Assembly (NCBI RefSeq): GCF_009377195.2
Contig: NZ_VJXX01000001.1
Location: forward strand, 1,054,001-1,118,000
Length of the DNA: 64,000 bases
Direction of reading: 5' to 3'
Origin: Arthrobacter bussei
GTDB taxonomy: Bacteria; Actinomycetota; Actinomycetes; Actinomycetales; Micrococcaceae
Below are positions 1 through 9,306 of the stretch, one piece after another. The stretch's first letter is position 1; every line of letters begins with the position of its first letter. Made by a program: the position numbers and the translations under genes. The notes under the pieces were generated by a model. It did not search any database, had not been told where the DNA came from, and was given only the letters and a program-made list of their open reading frames with translations.

Positions 1-2240
1 CGCGGCTTGACCTTCGCCGGCTTCTTGGGCGGCTTCGGCTTGCCGTTCTTGTAGTACTCCACGGGCTGGCTCGCGAGTTCCTCGGCCGTCACCTCCGGGA
101 TCAGCTCGATCACGTAGGGCCCGTAGCGCCCGTCGCGGGCCACGATGGTGCGCCCCGTCTCCGGATCCTTCCCGAGCTCGCGCTCCTGCGACGTCGGAGC
201 CTCCATCAGCTCGATGGCCTTCTCCGCCGTCAGCTCGTCCGGAGCGAGATCCTCGGGCACGTTGGCACGCTGCGGCTCCGTCCCCTCGGGCGCGTCCGCG
301 GGGAGCGGCTTCTCGAGGTAGGGGCCGAACTTGCCGACGCGCAGCGTGATGCCGTCCGCGATCTCCACCGAGTTGATGCGCCGTGCGTCGATCTCGCCGA
401 GGTCGTTGACGATCGTGTGGAGTCCCGTCTCCTTGCGATCGCCGTAGTAGAAGCGGTTCAGCCACTCGACGCGGCCGGCCTCGCCGCGCGAGATGCGGTC
501 GAGGTCCTCCTCGAGCTCCGCCGTGAAGTCGTAGTCCACGTAGTCGTTGAAGTGCTCCTCGAGCAGGCGCACCACGGAGAACGCGATCCAGCTCGGTACC
601 AGCGCCTGGCCGCGTGTCCGGACGTAGCCGCGGTCCATGATGGTGGACATGGTCGCCGCGTAGGTGGACGGACGGCCGATGCCGCGCTCGTCGAGGACCT
701 TCACGAGGGAGGCCTCGGTGTAGCGCGGGGGCGGGGACGTCTCGTGGCCCACAGCTTCGATGGCCTTCGCCCCGAGTGCGTCACCCGTGGCGACGTTCGG
801 CAGGCGGGTCCCCTGCGCGTCGTCGTCGGCGCCGTCCTCGGCGCGGTCGGCGTCGCGTCCCTCCTCGTAGGCGGCCATGAAGCCGCGGAAGGTGATGACG
901 GTGCCGGACGCCGCGAACTCGGCGTCCCTGCCGTCCGCGCTCGTCGCGCCGAGGCGTAGCGACGCCGTCGACCCCTTGGCATCGGCCATCTGCGAGGCGA
1001 CGGTGCGCTTCCAGATCAGCTCGTAGAGGCGGAACTCGTCGCCGCGCAGGGACTGCGCCACCTGGGCGGGCGTGCGGAAGGAGTCACCCGCGGGGCGGAT
1101 GGCCTCGTGCGCCTCCTGAGCGTTCTTGGCCTTGCCCTTGTAGACGCGCCGCGCCTCGGGCACGTACTCGGGTCCGTACAGCTCCGACGCCTGCCGGCGC
1201 GCCGCATTGATGGCCTGGTCCGAGAGCGAGGACGAATCCGTACGCATGTACGTGATGTAGCCGTTCTCGTACAGGCGCTGCGCCACCTGCATGGTCACCT
1301 TCGAGCTGAAGCGCAGCTTGCGCGCGGCTTCCTGCTGCAGGGTCGACGTCGTGAACGGGGCGGCGGGACGCCGCGTGTAGGGCTTGGTCTCCACCGAGCG
1401 GATCGCGAACGCGGCCGACTCGAGGCCGGCGACCAGCGACCGCGCGGAGTCCTCGTCCAGGCGCGCCACGGCCGACGACTTGAGCTCGCCACGGTCGGTG
1501 AAGTCCTTGCCGGAGGCGATCCGGCTGCCGTCGACGGCTACCAGCTTCGCGGGGAACGCGCTGCCCTTCGAGGAGTCCTCGGGCGTGAACGTGCCGGTCA
1601 GGTCCCAGTAGGACGCGGCGCGGAACGCCATGCGCTCCCGTTCGCGCTCGACGACGAGGCGCGTGGCGACGGACTGGACGCGTCCCGCCGAGAGCCCACG
1701 GGCCACCTTGCGCCACAGGACGGGCGAGATCTCGTAGCCGTAGAGCCGGTCGAGGATGCGCCGGGTCTCCTGGGCGTCCACCATCGGGATGTCAACCTCG
1801 CGCAGTTCACCAAGCGCGCGGGTGACGGCTTCCTTGGTGATCTCGCCGAAGGTCAGGCGGTACACGGGGACCTTCGGCTTCAGGACCTGCAGCAGGTGCC
1901 ACGCGATGGCCTCGCCCTCGCGGTCGGCGTCGGTGGCGAGATAGAGCTCGTCGGCGTCCTTCAGGGCCGCTTTCAGCTCGGCGACGGTCTTCCGCTTCTC
2001 CGGGGAGACGACGTAGTACGGCTCGAAATCCTTGTCGAGATCGACCGCGAACTTGCCCACCGAGGACTTCTTGAGTTCCGCCGGCAGGTCCGACGGCTGG
2101 GGGAGATCACGGATGTGCCCCATGGAGGCCGCGACCTGGAAACCCTCACCGAGATACCCCGAGATGCTCTTGATCTTGCTCGGGGACTCGACGATGACGA
2201 GCTTCTTGCCGTGCTTCTTGTCCGTGGCCTTGGTCGGCAC
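1..2240 (-). CDS. topA: DNA topoisomerase I (C-terminus beyond window)
   Basis: Type IA topoisomerase that relaxes negative supercoils by cutting one strand through a tyrosine. 746 residues are visible; the frame is open to the window edge, so the C-terminus is missing. The GTG start at 2240 has AGGAG four bases upstream, and an AT-rich stretch (2249-2256) just beyond it may be the promoter -10. Near the N-terminus, KLVIVESPSKIKSI marks the Toprim domain, and TDADREGEA is its acidic metal-binding site. The catalytic Tyr is near residue 331 in YITYMRTDS. The visible end is Lys/Pro-rich (PPKKPAKVKP), as in the basic tails of actinobacterial TopA. It is transcribed away from the methyltransferase/trhO pair, across a gap of about 120 bp. 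Confidence 0.97.
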   Translation of the reverse strand, partial: MPTKATDKKHGKKLVIVESPSKIKSISGYLGEGFQVAASMGHIRDLPQPSDLPAELKKSSVGKFAVDLDKDFEPYYVVSPEKRKTVAELKAALKDADELYLATDADREGEAIAWHLLQVLKPKVPVYRLTFGEITKEAVTRALGELREVDIPMVDAQETRRILDRLYGYEISPVLWRKVARGLSAGRVQSVATRLVVERERERMAFRAASYWDLTGTFTPEDSSKGSAFPAKLVAVDGSRIASGKDFTDRGELKSSAVARLDEDSARSLVAGLESAAFAIRSVETKPYTRRPAAPFTTSTLQQEAARKLRFSSKVTMQVAQRLYENGYITYMRTDSSSLSDQAINAARRQASELYGPEYVPEARRVYKGKAKNAQEAHEAIRPAGDSFRTPAQVAQSLRGDEFRLYELIWKRTVASQMADAKGSTASLRLGATSADGRDAEFAASGTVITFRGFMAAYEEGRDADRAEDGADDDAQGTRLPNVATGDALGAKAIEAVGHETSPPPRYTEASLVKVLDERGIGRPSTYAATMSTIMDRGYVRTRGQALVPSWIAFSVVRLLEEHFNDYVDYDFTAELEEDLDRISRGEAGRVEWLNRFYYGDRKETGLHTIVNDLGEIDARRINSVEIADGITLRVGKFGPYLEKPLPADAPEGTEPQRANVPEDLAPDELTAEKAIELMEAPTSQERELGKDPETGRTIVARDGRYGPYVIELIPEVTAEELASQPVEYYKNGKPKPPKKPAKVKP

Positions 2241-2363
2241 TTCTCTCCTATATATACGGGTGCGATACCTCGGCAGGTTCGCGGGTTCACGGTCCGGAAC
2301 CCCCTGCTGGGCCTCACCACACAGTATGCGTCATGCGTACCTGCACAAGGGTAACGGCTGGTT

Positions 2364-4229
2364 TCAGGCCCCCGGAATCAGGAACCCCTCGCGGATCAGC
2401 TGCTCGACATCGACCAGCAGCCCGCTGCTGAACGCGGGCTCCGGCCGCTCGAGGAGCATCGCGAGAGCCCCGGCGATCTGCCCTGCCGTGAGGTCGCCGT
2501 CGCACGCCGAGGCGAAGCCCGCGAGTTCCGTGCTGAGGAGCGAGGTCCGCCGGAGACCCGCGCCCTGACGCAGCAGGATGACGCCGGGGTGCTCGGCGCC
2601 CGGGCGCTGGTGCCGTTCCTCGGTGACGTCATCGGCCACGAGGAGGAACTCGTCCGCGATGCCGAGGCCCGACGCCGACTGCTCGGTCCGCGCGGAGAGC
2701 CAGTCCGCGCGTTCGACGGCGGCAGCCAGGTGCGGGCCGATGGGTTGCTCGATCTCGTGCGTGATCTCCTCGAGCACGACCCGGACGAGCGCGTCCTCCC
2801 CGGCAGGGCGTCTGAGCCAGACGGAGCCGAATCCGACGGCTTCGACGTCCCGTGAGGAGAAGTCCGCGAGGTACGCGGAGAAGCTGTCGAGGTACGCCGC
2901 GCGGTCCCGGTTCTCCGCCGCGTCGCGCAGCCAGGTCTCGGCGTACTGTACCGGCGTGAGCTGCTCGCGCTGGATCACCCAGGCATCGACGCCCGCCGGG
3001 ACGAAGGAGCGGATCCGCCGGTCCCACGGGGTGCCCTCCGTGATCTCCCAGTTGCCGAGCAGCTGGGCGGCGCCGCCCGGCGCGAGCACCCCGGGGATCT
3101 CGCGGATCAGCGTCTCCACGATGGCGTCCCCTGCCAGTCCGCCGTCGCGGTAGGTGTAGGACTCCTCCTGCGGACCGGTGCGCGGCGTGATGACGAAGGG
3201 CGGATTCGAGACAACCAGGTCGAAGCGCTCGCCGGCAACGGGGTCGAGGAGGCTCCCGAGCCTCAGGGTGATCCGGTCCCCGGGCTGCTCCGGATCGACC
3301 CCGAGCGCGGGCCCGTTCAGCATCAGGTTGAAGCGGGCGAACGCGAGCGCCCGCTCCGAGATGTCCGTGGCGGTGACGTGCCGGGCATGGGACAGCAGAT
3401 GGAAGGCCTGGATGCCGCAGCCCGTCCCGAGATCGAGAGCGCGGTCCACCGGCGTCCGCATCACGGTCTGCGCCAGGGTCAGCGACGCACCGCCGATTCC
3501 CAGGACGTGGTCGTGGCGGAGGGGCCCGGGACGCTGCTCGGAGCCGAGGTCGCTCGCGACCCACAGGTCCCCGCCCACGTCGGAGCCGTAGGGGCGCAGT
3601 TCTACGGAGGCCCGGATGCCCACGCCGGGTCCGGGCGTCGTCCCCGTGGGGGCTGCAGGGTCCGCCCACGTCACGGCGGAACCGCCGGCGCCGGCGGACC
3701 TGCCGTCCTCGGCCAACCTGCCCTCCTCGACCGGCTCTCCCTCCTCGACCAAACGGAGCCGGAGGAGTCCCGCTCGTCCTGTCCGGGGGAAGGCTGCATC
3801 GATCGCGGTGCCGTCCAGGGCTTCCCCGAGGAGCCACAGGAGCACGGGGACGGCTCTCTCCGGCGCGGACCGCGGGGGCCCGCCGCCGTCGACGCGCTGC
3901 GGTGACGGCCCGATGGTGGTTTCGGGCGCCGACTTCCCGAGCAGCCTCCTGGCCTCCAGAAGTGCCGGAGCCAGCTGTCCCCGGGCGAGGGCCGCGTAGG
4001 CGGCCGGGCCCAGGAGAGCGCCGACGCCGTCGACCGTGTAGTCGAGCGCCTCGAGGTCGGCGGCGAATGCGACGAGCAGTGCGGGGTCCCGGCTCGACGG
4101 CGCGGTGGAGACATCAGCGTCGAACTCCGGCCACGTGCTGCCGGCCCGAGCCGCGGCCGCCACGCCGCCGTCTCCGTCGGCGCCTGCGTCGGCGTCGCTC
4201 GACCTGACCGCGTCGTCACGTCCGCGCAT
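2364..4229 (-). CDS. class I SAM-dependent methyltransferase, HemK/PrmC-like
   Basis: 621-residue protein. The SAM-binding motif I, ALDLGTGCGIQ, is at residues 264-274 and the NPPF motif at 342-345, the signature of N-methyltransferases acting on glutamine or adenine amino groups. About 240 residues precede the methyltransferase fold, beginning with a low-complexity Ala/Asp stretch. About 250 residues follow it, ending in a domain seen in actinobacterial proteins of this architecture (DUF7059/DUF7782 type, from memory). The ATG overlaps the trhO stop codon as TGATG, so the two are translationally coupled. The first 25 residues are weakly supported, and an internal start is possible. The substrate is unknown: PrmC-type release-factor methylation is a family-based possibility, but the extra domains argue against simple orthology. 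Confidence 0.85.
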   Translation of the reverse strand: MRGRDDAVRSSDADAGADGDGGVAAAARAGSTWPEFDADVSTAPSSRDPALLVAFAADLEALDYTVDGVGALLGPAAYAALARGQLAPALLEARRLLGKSAPETTIGPSPQRVDGGGPPRSAPERAVPVLLWLLGEALDGTAIDAAFPRTGRAGLLRLRLVEEGEPVEEGRLAEDGRSAGAGGSAVTWADPAAPTGTTPGPGVGIRASVELRPYGSDVGGDLWVASDLGSEQRPGPLRHDHVLGIGGASLTLAQTVMRTPVDRALDLGTGCGIQAFHLLSHARHVTATDISERALAFARFNLMLNGPALGVDPEQPGDRITLRLGSLLDPVAGERFDLVVSNPPFVITPRTGPQEESYTYRDGGLAGDAIVETLIREIPGVLAPGGAAQLLGNWEITEGTPWDRRIRSFVPAGVDAWVIQREQLTPVQYAETWLRDAAENRDRAAYLDSFSAYLADFSSRDVEAVGFGSVWLRRPAGEDALVRVVLEEITHEIEQPIGPHLAAAVERADWLSARTEQSASGLGIADEFLLVADDVTEERHQRPGAEHPGVILLRQGAGLRRTSLLSTELAGFASACDGDLTAGQIAGALAMLLERPEPAFSSGLLVDVEQLIREGFLIPGA

Positions 4230-5155
4230 CAGGCGGCACCCGCTGCGGTCGCTTCGGACTCGTCGGCCTCGCAGCCCTGGGGGCAGCGCAGGGTGACGGG
4301 GTCGGCGGCGCAGCCGGCGCAGTACAGGGTGAGGTTCCGGCACTCCTGATTGGAGCAGTTCTGAAAGGTGCTGGTGGGCGCCGTACACCGCACACACCTG
4401 CCGAGAGTGACGGCGTCGTCGCTGAATTCGAGGTGCATGCGCTTGTCGAACACGTACAGCGAACCCTCCCAGAGTCCCCCGTCGCGGTACTTCTCGCCGT
4501 AGCGGACGATCCCGCCGTCGAGCTGGTACACCTCCCGGAAGCCGCGGTTGACCATGAGGCTGGACAGGACCTCGCAGCGGATACCGCCCGTGCAATAGGT
4601 GACCACCGGCTTGTCCTTGAGGTCGTCGTACTTGCCGGAGTCGAGCTCGCGGACGAAGTCGTGGGTCGTCCGCACGTCGGGGACGATCGCGTTCCTGAAC
4701 CTCCCGATCTGCGCCTCGAGGGCGTTGCGCCCGTCGAAGAAGACGACCTCCTCCCCCGCCGCCTTCTTGGCGTCGACCAGGGCGTGGAGCTCCTCGGGTG
4801 CGAGGTGCGTGCCGCCGCCCACCACCCCGTCGCGGTCCACGCGGAGCTCGCCCGGCGCCCCGAAGGAGACGATCTCGTCCCTGACCTTCACGCTGAGGCG
4901 GGGGAAGTCCGCTGCGCCGCCGTCGGACCACTTGATGTCCATGCCCTTAAACGCGGGATACTCGCGGGTGGTCTTCACGTACTGTTTGACCGCGGCGATG
5001 TCCCCACCGACGGTGCCGTTGATGCCGTCCTTCGAGATCAGGATCCGGCCGCGCAGCCCCCACTTCTCGCAGAGAGCGCGCTGCCAGAGTCTGATGGCGT
5101 CGGGATCGGGGAGCGGCGCAAAGGCGTAATACAGGGCAACACGGTTCATCGACAC
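4229..5155 (-). CDS. trhO: tRNA uridine(34) hydroxylase TrhO (rhodanese family)
   Basis: 308 residues. TrhO (YceA) uses oxygen to make 5-hydroxyuridine at the wobble base of certain tRNAs. An N-terminal acylphosphatase-like domain carries [13 protein letters not shown] (about 39-51). The rhodanese domain has the active-site loop [10 protein letters not shown] with Cys188 and Cys194, followed by the Cys-rich tail typical of the family (several CxxC-like pairs, about 255-295). The GTG at 5155 is preceded by TAGGCT seven bases upstream, fitting a leaderless transcript; an in-frame ATG at 5149 is the alternative. The stop overlaps the start of the methyltransferase. Confidence 0.95.
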   Translation of the reverse strand: MSMNRVALYYAFAPLPDPDAIRLWQRALCEKWGLRGRILISKDGINGTVGGDIAAVKQYVKTTREYPAFKGMDIKWSDGGAADFPRLSVKVRDEIVSFGAPGELRVDRDGVVGGGTHLAPEELHALVDAKKAAGEEVVFFDGRNALEAQIGRFRNAIVPDVRTTHDFVRELDSGKYDDLKDKPVVTYCTGGIRCEVLSSLMVNRGFREVYQLDGGIVRYGEKYRDGGLWEGSLYVFDKRMHLEFSDDAVTLGRCVRCTAPTSTFQNCSNQECRNLTLYCAGCAADPVTLRCPQGCEADESEATAAGAA

Positions 5156-5162
5156 GACTTAA

Positions 5163-5168
5163 AGCCTA
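5163..5168 (-). promoter_or_regulatory. -10-like element of trhO, leaderless start
   Basis: TAGGCT on the minus strand lies seven bases before the GTG of trhO, so transcription would begin at or next to the start codon. The inference rests on spacing only; no clear -35 was seen. Confidence 0.4.
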
Positions 5169-5228
5169 CTTTGCGTCTCAAAACGGTCACCCTCGCGGCC
5201 GTCCCTGTGATTAGCCGCCGCCGAGAAC

Positions 5229-5234
5229 TATGGT
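5229..5234 (+). promoter_or_regulatory. -10-like element of the GNAT gene, leaderless start
   Basis: TATGGT ends seven bases before the ATG at 5242, which fits a leaderless mRNA. If so, the upstream ATG at 5230 lies inside the -10 and cannot be the start. Confidence 0.4.
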
Positions 5235-5241
5235 TCAGCAC

Positions 5242-5892
5242 ATGGGCGTACATGCAGACGAAGAACTCCTCCAGACCTGGATCACCGGATGGTCCGCGTG
5301 CCGCGGGTACGAGGCGCACCGGGACGCGCGCAGCACCTCCGTGCTCCTGACCGACCAGCAGGACCAGACGGAGCACTTCCTCTTCGAACCCACCGCTGAA
5401 CGCTTCAGGGAGCTTGCGGCCGAGACGAAGGATGACCCGCGGCGCATCCTCACGGTGGTCACGAACCGGATGCGGGAGTTGATCGACGAGGCGGAATCCG
5501 CCGGGCTGCGGGTGACCGATCGGCAGCAGTCGCTGATGAGCGCGGACATGCACGGACAGGACGTCGAGGACCCGCGGCCGCCGGGTGACGAATTCACGCT
5601 CGAACGGGACAGCGAGGGCGCCTGCCGGCGCGTGACCGTACGGGCCGGCGACGCCGTCGCCGCACGAGGGTCGGTCTCGGTGGTCGATGACTACGCGGTG
5701 TACGACCGCATCGTCACCGAGGAGGACTTCCGGCGCCGCGGACTCGGCAGCTACGTGATGCGGGCCCTGACCGCCGGTGTCCTCGAGGACGATGTCACGA
5801 CCGGGCTCCTCATGGCATCCGCCGACGGCCGCGCCCTGTACGAGTTCCTCGGCTGGCAACACCTGGCGGACGTGTTCGTCATCAGAGGATAA
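5242..5892 (+). CDS. GNAT family N-acetyltransferase
   Basis: 216 residues. The C-terminal half is a GNAT fold that transfers acetyl groups from acetyl-CoA; the acetyl-CoA loop is FRRRGLGSYVM (about 163-173), followed by the usual end segment ALYEFLGWQHLADVFVIRG. The N-terminal 110 residues are helical and charged with no recognised domain. The start is placed at 5242, seven bases after TATGGT, rather than at the ATG at 5230. It is divergent from trhO and sits just upstream of the helicase. The substrate cannot be read from sequence. Confidence 0.85.
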   Translation: MGVHADEELLQTWITGWSACRGYEAHRDARSTSVLLTDQQDQTEHFLFEPTAERFRELAAETKDDPRRILTVVTNRMRELIDEAESAGLRVTDRQQSLMSADMHGQDVEDPRPPGDEFTLERDSEGACRRVTVRAGDAVAARGSVSVVDDYAVYDRIVTEEDFRRRGLGSYVMRALTAGVLEDDVTTGLLMASADGRALYEFLGWQHLADVFVIRG

Positions 5893-5928
5893 ACCCCCTC
5901 CGACCCGTCGCTGCGCCCGACCCGATGG

Positions 5929-5934
5929 GAGAAT
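5929..5934 (+). promoter_or_regulatory. -10-like element of the MrfA-type helicase gene
   Basis: GAGAAT followed by exactly six bases (TGCCGG) and then the GTG at 5941. It matches the recurrent leaderless pattern of this window. GGGAGA in the same place could alternatively act as a weak ribosome binding site. Confidence 0.45.
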
Positions 5935-5940
5935 TGCCGG

Positions 5941-8331
5941 GTGGCGCCGCCGAACCCCCTGATCCCCCTGCTCGGGGGTGGAACCGACCCCGAGCAGCTC
6001 CTCCATGTGCGGGAGATCCCGGCGCGCGAGGCGGAGCACGCTCCATGGCCTGACTGGGCCCACCCCGACGTCGTCGAGGCCTTCGGGGCTCGCGGCGTCC
6101 GTGAGCCCTGGCGGCACCAGGTCGAGGGGGCGACGTCGGCCCACGATGGGGAGCACACCATCATCGCGACCGGGACGGCCTCCGGGAAATCCCTGTGCTA
6201 CCAGTTGCCGGTGCTCGACGAGATCCACCGCAGCGAACTCGCGAACCGCGCCACGCTCGCGCCCAACGGGTCGGTGGCGCTGTACCTGGCCCCGACGAAG
6301 GCGCTGGCCGCGGACCAGCTGTCCGCCATCAACGCTCTCAAGCTGCCGACCGTGCGCGCCGAGACCTACGACGGCGATACCGAGTCGGGGGCTCGCCGCT
6401 GGATCCGCGACCATGCGAACCTGGTGCTCGCGAACCCCGACATGCTCCACTACGGGATCCTCCCGAACCACACCTGGTGGGCGAGGTTCTTCCGGCGGCT
6501 GAAGTACGTGATCATCGACGAGGCCCACAGCTACCGCGGTGTCTTCGGCTCCCACGTCGCCAATCTGCTGCGGAGACTGCGGCGGATCTGCGCGAGCTAC
6601 GGGGCGCATCCCGTGTTCATCGGGGCGTCGGCCACCTCGGCCGAGCCCGCGGCGTCCTTCGGCAGGCTGATCGGGGCACCCGTGCGGGCCGTCGACCGGG
6701 ACAGTTCCCCGCACGGCTCGACGACGGTCGCCTTCTGGGAGCCGCAACTCACCGGTGCCAGGGGCGAGAACGGAGCGGCCACCCGGAGAACCGTCATCGC
6801 GGAGACCTCCGACCTGCTGGCCAATCTCGTCGCCGCCCAGGTGAGGACCATCGCCTTCATCAAGTCCAGACGGGGAGCGGAGAGCATCGCCCAGACGTCG
6901 CGCCGCATGCTCGAGGACGTGCACCCCAGCCTGCCCCATCGCATCGCCGCGTACCGCTCCGGCTACCTGCCGGAGGAGCGGCGCGCCCTCGAATCCGCCC
7001 TCCGCAGCGGCGAGCTCCTCGGGGTGGCCAGCACGTCCGCGCTGGAGCTCGGCATCGACATCTCCGGTTTGGATGCGGTGCTCGTCGCCGGCTGGCCCGG
7101 TACCCGCGCCTCCCTGATGCAGCAGATCGGCAGGGCCGGACGGTCGGGTCAGGACGCCATCGCCGCCTTCGTCGCGAGCGACGATCCCCTGGACACCTAC
7201 CTGGTCCACCATCCGGAGGCCGTGTTCGATCTCGCCGTCGAGGCCACGGTGTTCGATCCCTCGAACCCCTACGTCCTCGGCCCGCACCTCTGCGCCGCCG
7301 CCGCGGAGCGTCCCCTGACCGACGAGGACCTCGACCTCTTCGGTCCCACCTCGGATGAACTCCTCGGCACCCTGTGCGAGCAGGGCTTCCTGCGCCGCCG
7401 GCCGGCCGGGTGGTTCTGGACGCATCCCCAGAGCGCGGCGGCGATGGTCAACCTGCGGGCCGACGGCGGCGGACCCATCAACATCGTGGAGGAGGAGTCC
7501 GGCGCGCTGCTCGGGACGATGGACTCCCCGCAGAGCCACTACCAGGCTCATCCCGGTGCGGTCTACGTCCACCAGGGACGGACCTACGTGGTGCAGGAAC
7601 TCAACGAGGAGGACCACTGCGCCGTGGTGTCGAGGGCACACCCCGACTACTACACGCAGGCACGCGATGTCACGCAGATCGAGGTGATCGGGCGAGACAT
7701 CAGCGTGTTGTGGGGAGGGGTGCTCGCGAATTTCGGCGACGTGAAGGTGACCACGCAGGTGGTCTCCTTCCAGCGCAAGGCGTTCTCGTCGAACGAGATC
7801 CTGGGTGAGGAACCCCTCGAACTCGGTGCGCGGGACCTCTTCACCAAGGGCGTCTGGTTCGAGATCAGCCCGCAGCTCCTCGAGGCCGAGGGCATCTCCG
7901 CGGAGGAGCTGCCCGGCGCTCTCCACGCGGCCGAGCACGCGGCGATCGGCCTGCTGCCGTTGGTGGCCTCGAGCGACCGCTGGGACATCGGCGGGGTGTC
8001 CACGGCACTGCATGCGGACACCGGGCAGCCGACCATCTTCGTGTACGACGGCCATCCCGGCGGGGCGGGGTTCGCCGAGCGTGGTTTCGAGGCCGCCCGG
8101 ACATGGCTGTCCGCCACGCGCGATGCGATCGAGGCCTGCGAGTGCGCGTCCGGCTGCCCGTCCTGCGTGCAGTCGCCGAAGTGCGGCAACCGCAACAATC
8201 CGCTCAGCAAGGGCGGGGCAGTCGCCGTGCTGTCCCTCATCCTGCAGCAGGCGGGGTCCGCACCCGGCGCTGCGTCCGGGAACCGGGCGGCAGGTACGGG
8301 CAGGTCCGTCCCCGCCGGCGGGGACGACTGA
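5941..8331 (+). CDS. mrfA: MrfA-type DEAD/DEAH-box helicase with C-terminal Zn domain
   Basis: 796 residues. Superfamily 2 helicase of the YprA/MrfA (Hrq1-related) family, implicated in repair of mitomycin-type DNA damage. Motif I is ATGTASGKS (about 76-84), motif II DEAH (193-196), motif III GASATS (about 230), and motif VI QQIGRAGRSGQ (about 396). The C-terminal DUF1998-type domain has a Cys cluster, CECASGCPSCVQSPKCG, that can bind one zinc. The GTG start at 5941 follows a leaderless-type -10. From memory, M. tuberculosis has a helicase at the equivalent place (Rv3649), next to the same tad genes. Confidence 0.92.
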   Translation: MAPPNPLIPLLGGGTDPEQLLHVREIPAREAEHAPWPDWAHPDVVEAFGARGVREPWRHQVEGATSAHDGEHTIIATGTASGKSLCYQLPVLDEIHRSELANRATLAPNGSVALYLAPTKALAADQLSAINALKLPTVRAETYDGDTESGARRWIRDHANLVLANPDMLHYGILPNHTWWARFFRRLKYVIIDEAHSYRGVFGSHVANLLRRLRRICASYGAHPVFIGASATSAEPAASFGRLIGAPVRAVDRDSSPHGSTTVAFWEPQLTGARGENGAATRRTVIAETSDLLANLVAAQVRTIAFIKSRRGAESIAQTSRRMLEDVHPSLPHRIAAYRSGYLPEERRALESALRSGELLGVASTSALELGIDISGLDAVLVAGWPGTRASLMQQIGRAGRSGQDAIAAFVASDDPLDTYLVHHPEAVFDLAVEATVFDPSNPYVLGPHLCAAAAERPLTDEDLDLFGPTSDELLGTLCEQGFLRRRPAGWFWTHPQSAAAMVNLRADGGGPINIVEEESGALLGTMDSPQSHYQAHPGAVYVHQGRTYVVQELNEEDHCAVVSRAHPDYYTQARDVTQIEVIGRDISVLWGGVLANFGDVKVTTQVVSFQRKAFSSNEILGEEPLELGARDLFTKGVWFEISPQLLEAEGISAEELPGALHAAEHAAIGLLPLVASSDRWDIGGVSTALHADTGQPTIFVYDGHPGGAGFAERGFEAARTWLSATRDAIEACECASGCPSCVQSPKCGNRNNPLSKGGAVAVLSLILQQAGSAPGAASGNRAAGTGRSVPAGGDD

Positions 8332-8456
8332 TCCGAACACGCCCCGGGGAGCGGACCGGCTGCGCCCGTGACGCGCCGGCGTCGCGGACATCGTCGCATG
8401 CAGCAGGACGACCGGCCGCCGCCCGGCGGGCCCTCCTCCCGGGCAGATGAACGTCC

Positions 8457-8843
8457 TCACGGCGGCGGCCCCGCGCGTGCCGCTCCGACCGCATCGGGCA
8501 GGACGCCGACGACGTCGATACTCACGCGAACGGTGACAGTTCCCTCGCCGGTCGCCCCCACAGCGCAGTCCTGCACCGTGGCTCCGTGCCTGGCCGCCAC
8601 CTCGGCCGCCACCACGCAGGGCTCCCCGGCCGTCAGCCCCCGGGCTGTGTCCGCCGCGGCCAATGCGGACAGGTCCGCCGCCGTCGCCGCTCTCGATGCA
8701 GCGGAGGCCGCCTGCAGGAGTAGTCCGGCCGATCCGATGAGCAGCAGTGCCAGCAGTGCGAGTCCCGCCATCAGCACCGTCCCGGCGCCCGTCTCATGGT
8801 CGAGCCGATCCGGGCCGACCCCTGGAGCGGTCGACCTAGCCAT
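8457..8843 (-). CDS. Rv3654c-family TadE-like pseudopilin
   Basis: 128 residues. One hydrophobic helix (about 23-45, TVLMAGLALLALLLIGSAG) after a Gly-rich turn, then an Ala-rich soluble part with two Cys residues (CVVAAEVAARHGATVQDC) that could pair outside the cell. This is the last gene of the seven-gene tad-like operon; its ATG overlaps the preceding tadE by 8 bases. Family members are thought to be minor pilin-like or secreted components. The Glu found five residues after the prepilin cleavage site in true Flp pilins is not evident here. Function is inferred from context. Confidence 0.75.
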   Translation of the reverse strand: MARSTAPGVGPDRLDHETGAGTVLMAGLALLALLLIGSAGLLLQAASAASRAATAADLSALAAADTARGLTAGEPCVVAAEVAARHGATVQDCAVGATGEGTVTVRVSIDVVGVLPDAVGAARAGPPP

Positions 8844-9306
8844 TCGCCTCCTCCCGACCGGACGCCGACGCGATGAGGTCGATGTCCATCAGGTCGACGA
8901 CCGGCCCCACGACCTCGGCCCGGACGTGTACCGTCGTCCAGCCACCGCGGGATTCGATGGAGGCGACGGCGCCCTCGCCCGCCAGCCTGCGCACGGTCTG
9001 CTGCACGGAGGCGCTGCTCTCGCCGCGAACGGCCTCCCGCGCTCCGGCGCGCGCCGCCTCGTCGATGCGCAGCTGCAGCACGCCGACATGGCCGATGCCG
9101 AGGAGGAGACCTGCGAGGAGGACCAGGGCGGGCACCACGACGGCGACCTCGGCGGTGACCGACCCGCGTTCGAAGCACTCGCGGCCCTGCACCCGCGTGT
9201 GATCGAAGGACTGCAGGACCCGCGCAGGGTCGCGAGCGGGGTCCACGCCGGGAGCAGCCCGGGCTCCGACATGACCGCCGTCGGACCCGCCCTGATCTCT
9301 GCGCAT
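8836..9306 (-). CDS. tadE: TadE family minor pilin
   Basis: 156 residues. The hydrophobic segment (ALVLLAGLLLGIGHVGVLQL) follows RGSVTAEVAVVVP, in which Glu lies at +5 after a Gly: the prepilin cleavage pattern. A globular domain of about 85 residues follows. The ATG overlaps the stop of the DUF4244 gene (TGATG). The first 45 residues are hydrophilic and atypical, so the true start may be internal. It is probably an inner-membrane pilus-assembly component, corresponding in position to Rv3655c. Confidence 0.8.
   Translation of the reverse strand: MRRDQGGSDGGHVGARAAPGVDPARDPARVLQSFDHTRVQGRECFERGSVTAEVAVVVPALVLLAGLLLGIGHVGVLQLRIDEAARAGAREAVRGESSASVQQTVRRLAGEGAVASIESRGGWTTVHVRAEVVGPVVDLMDIDLIASASGREEANG

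Noticed and set aside
5146..8460. Long open frame (about 1100 codons) on the minus strand opposite the helicase
   Set aside because: Arg/Gly/His-rich, no domain logic, no ribosome binding site; it is an antisense artefact of high GC3 in the helicase gene.
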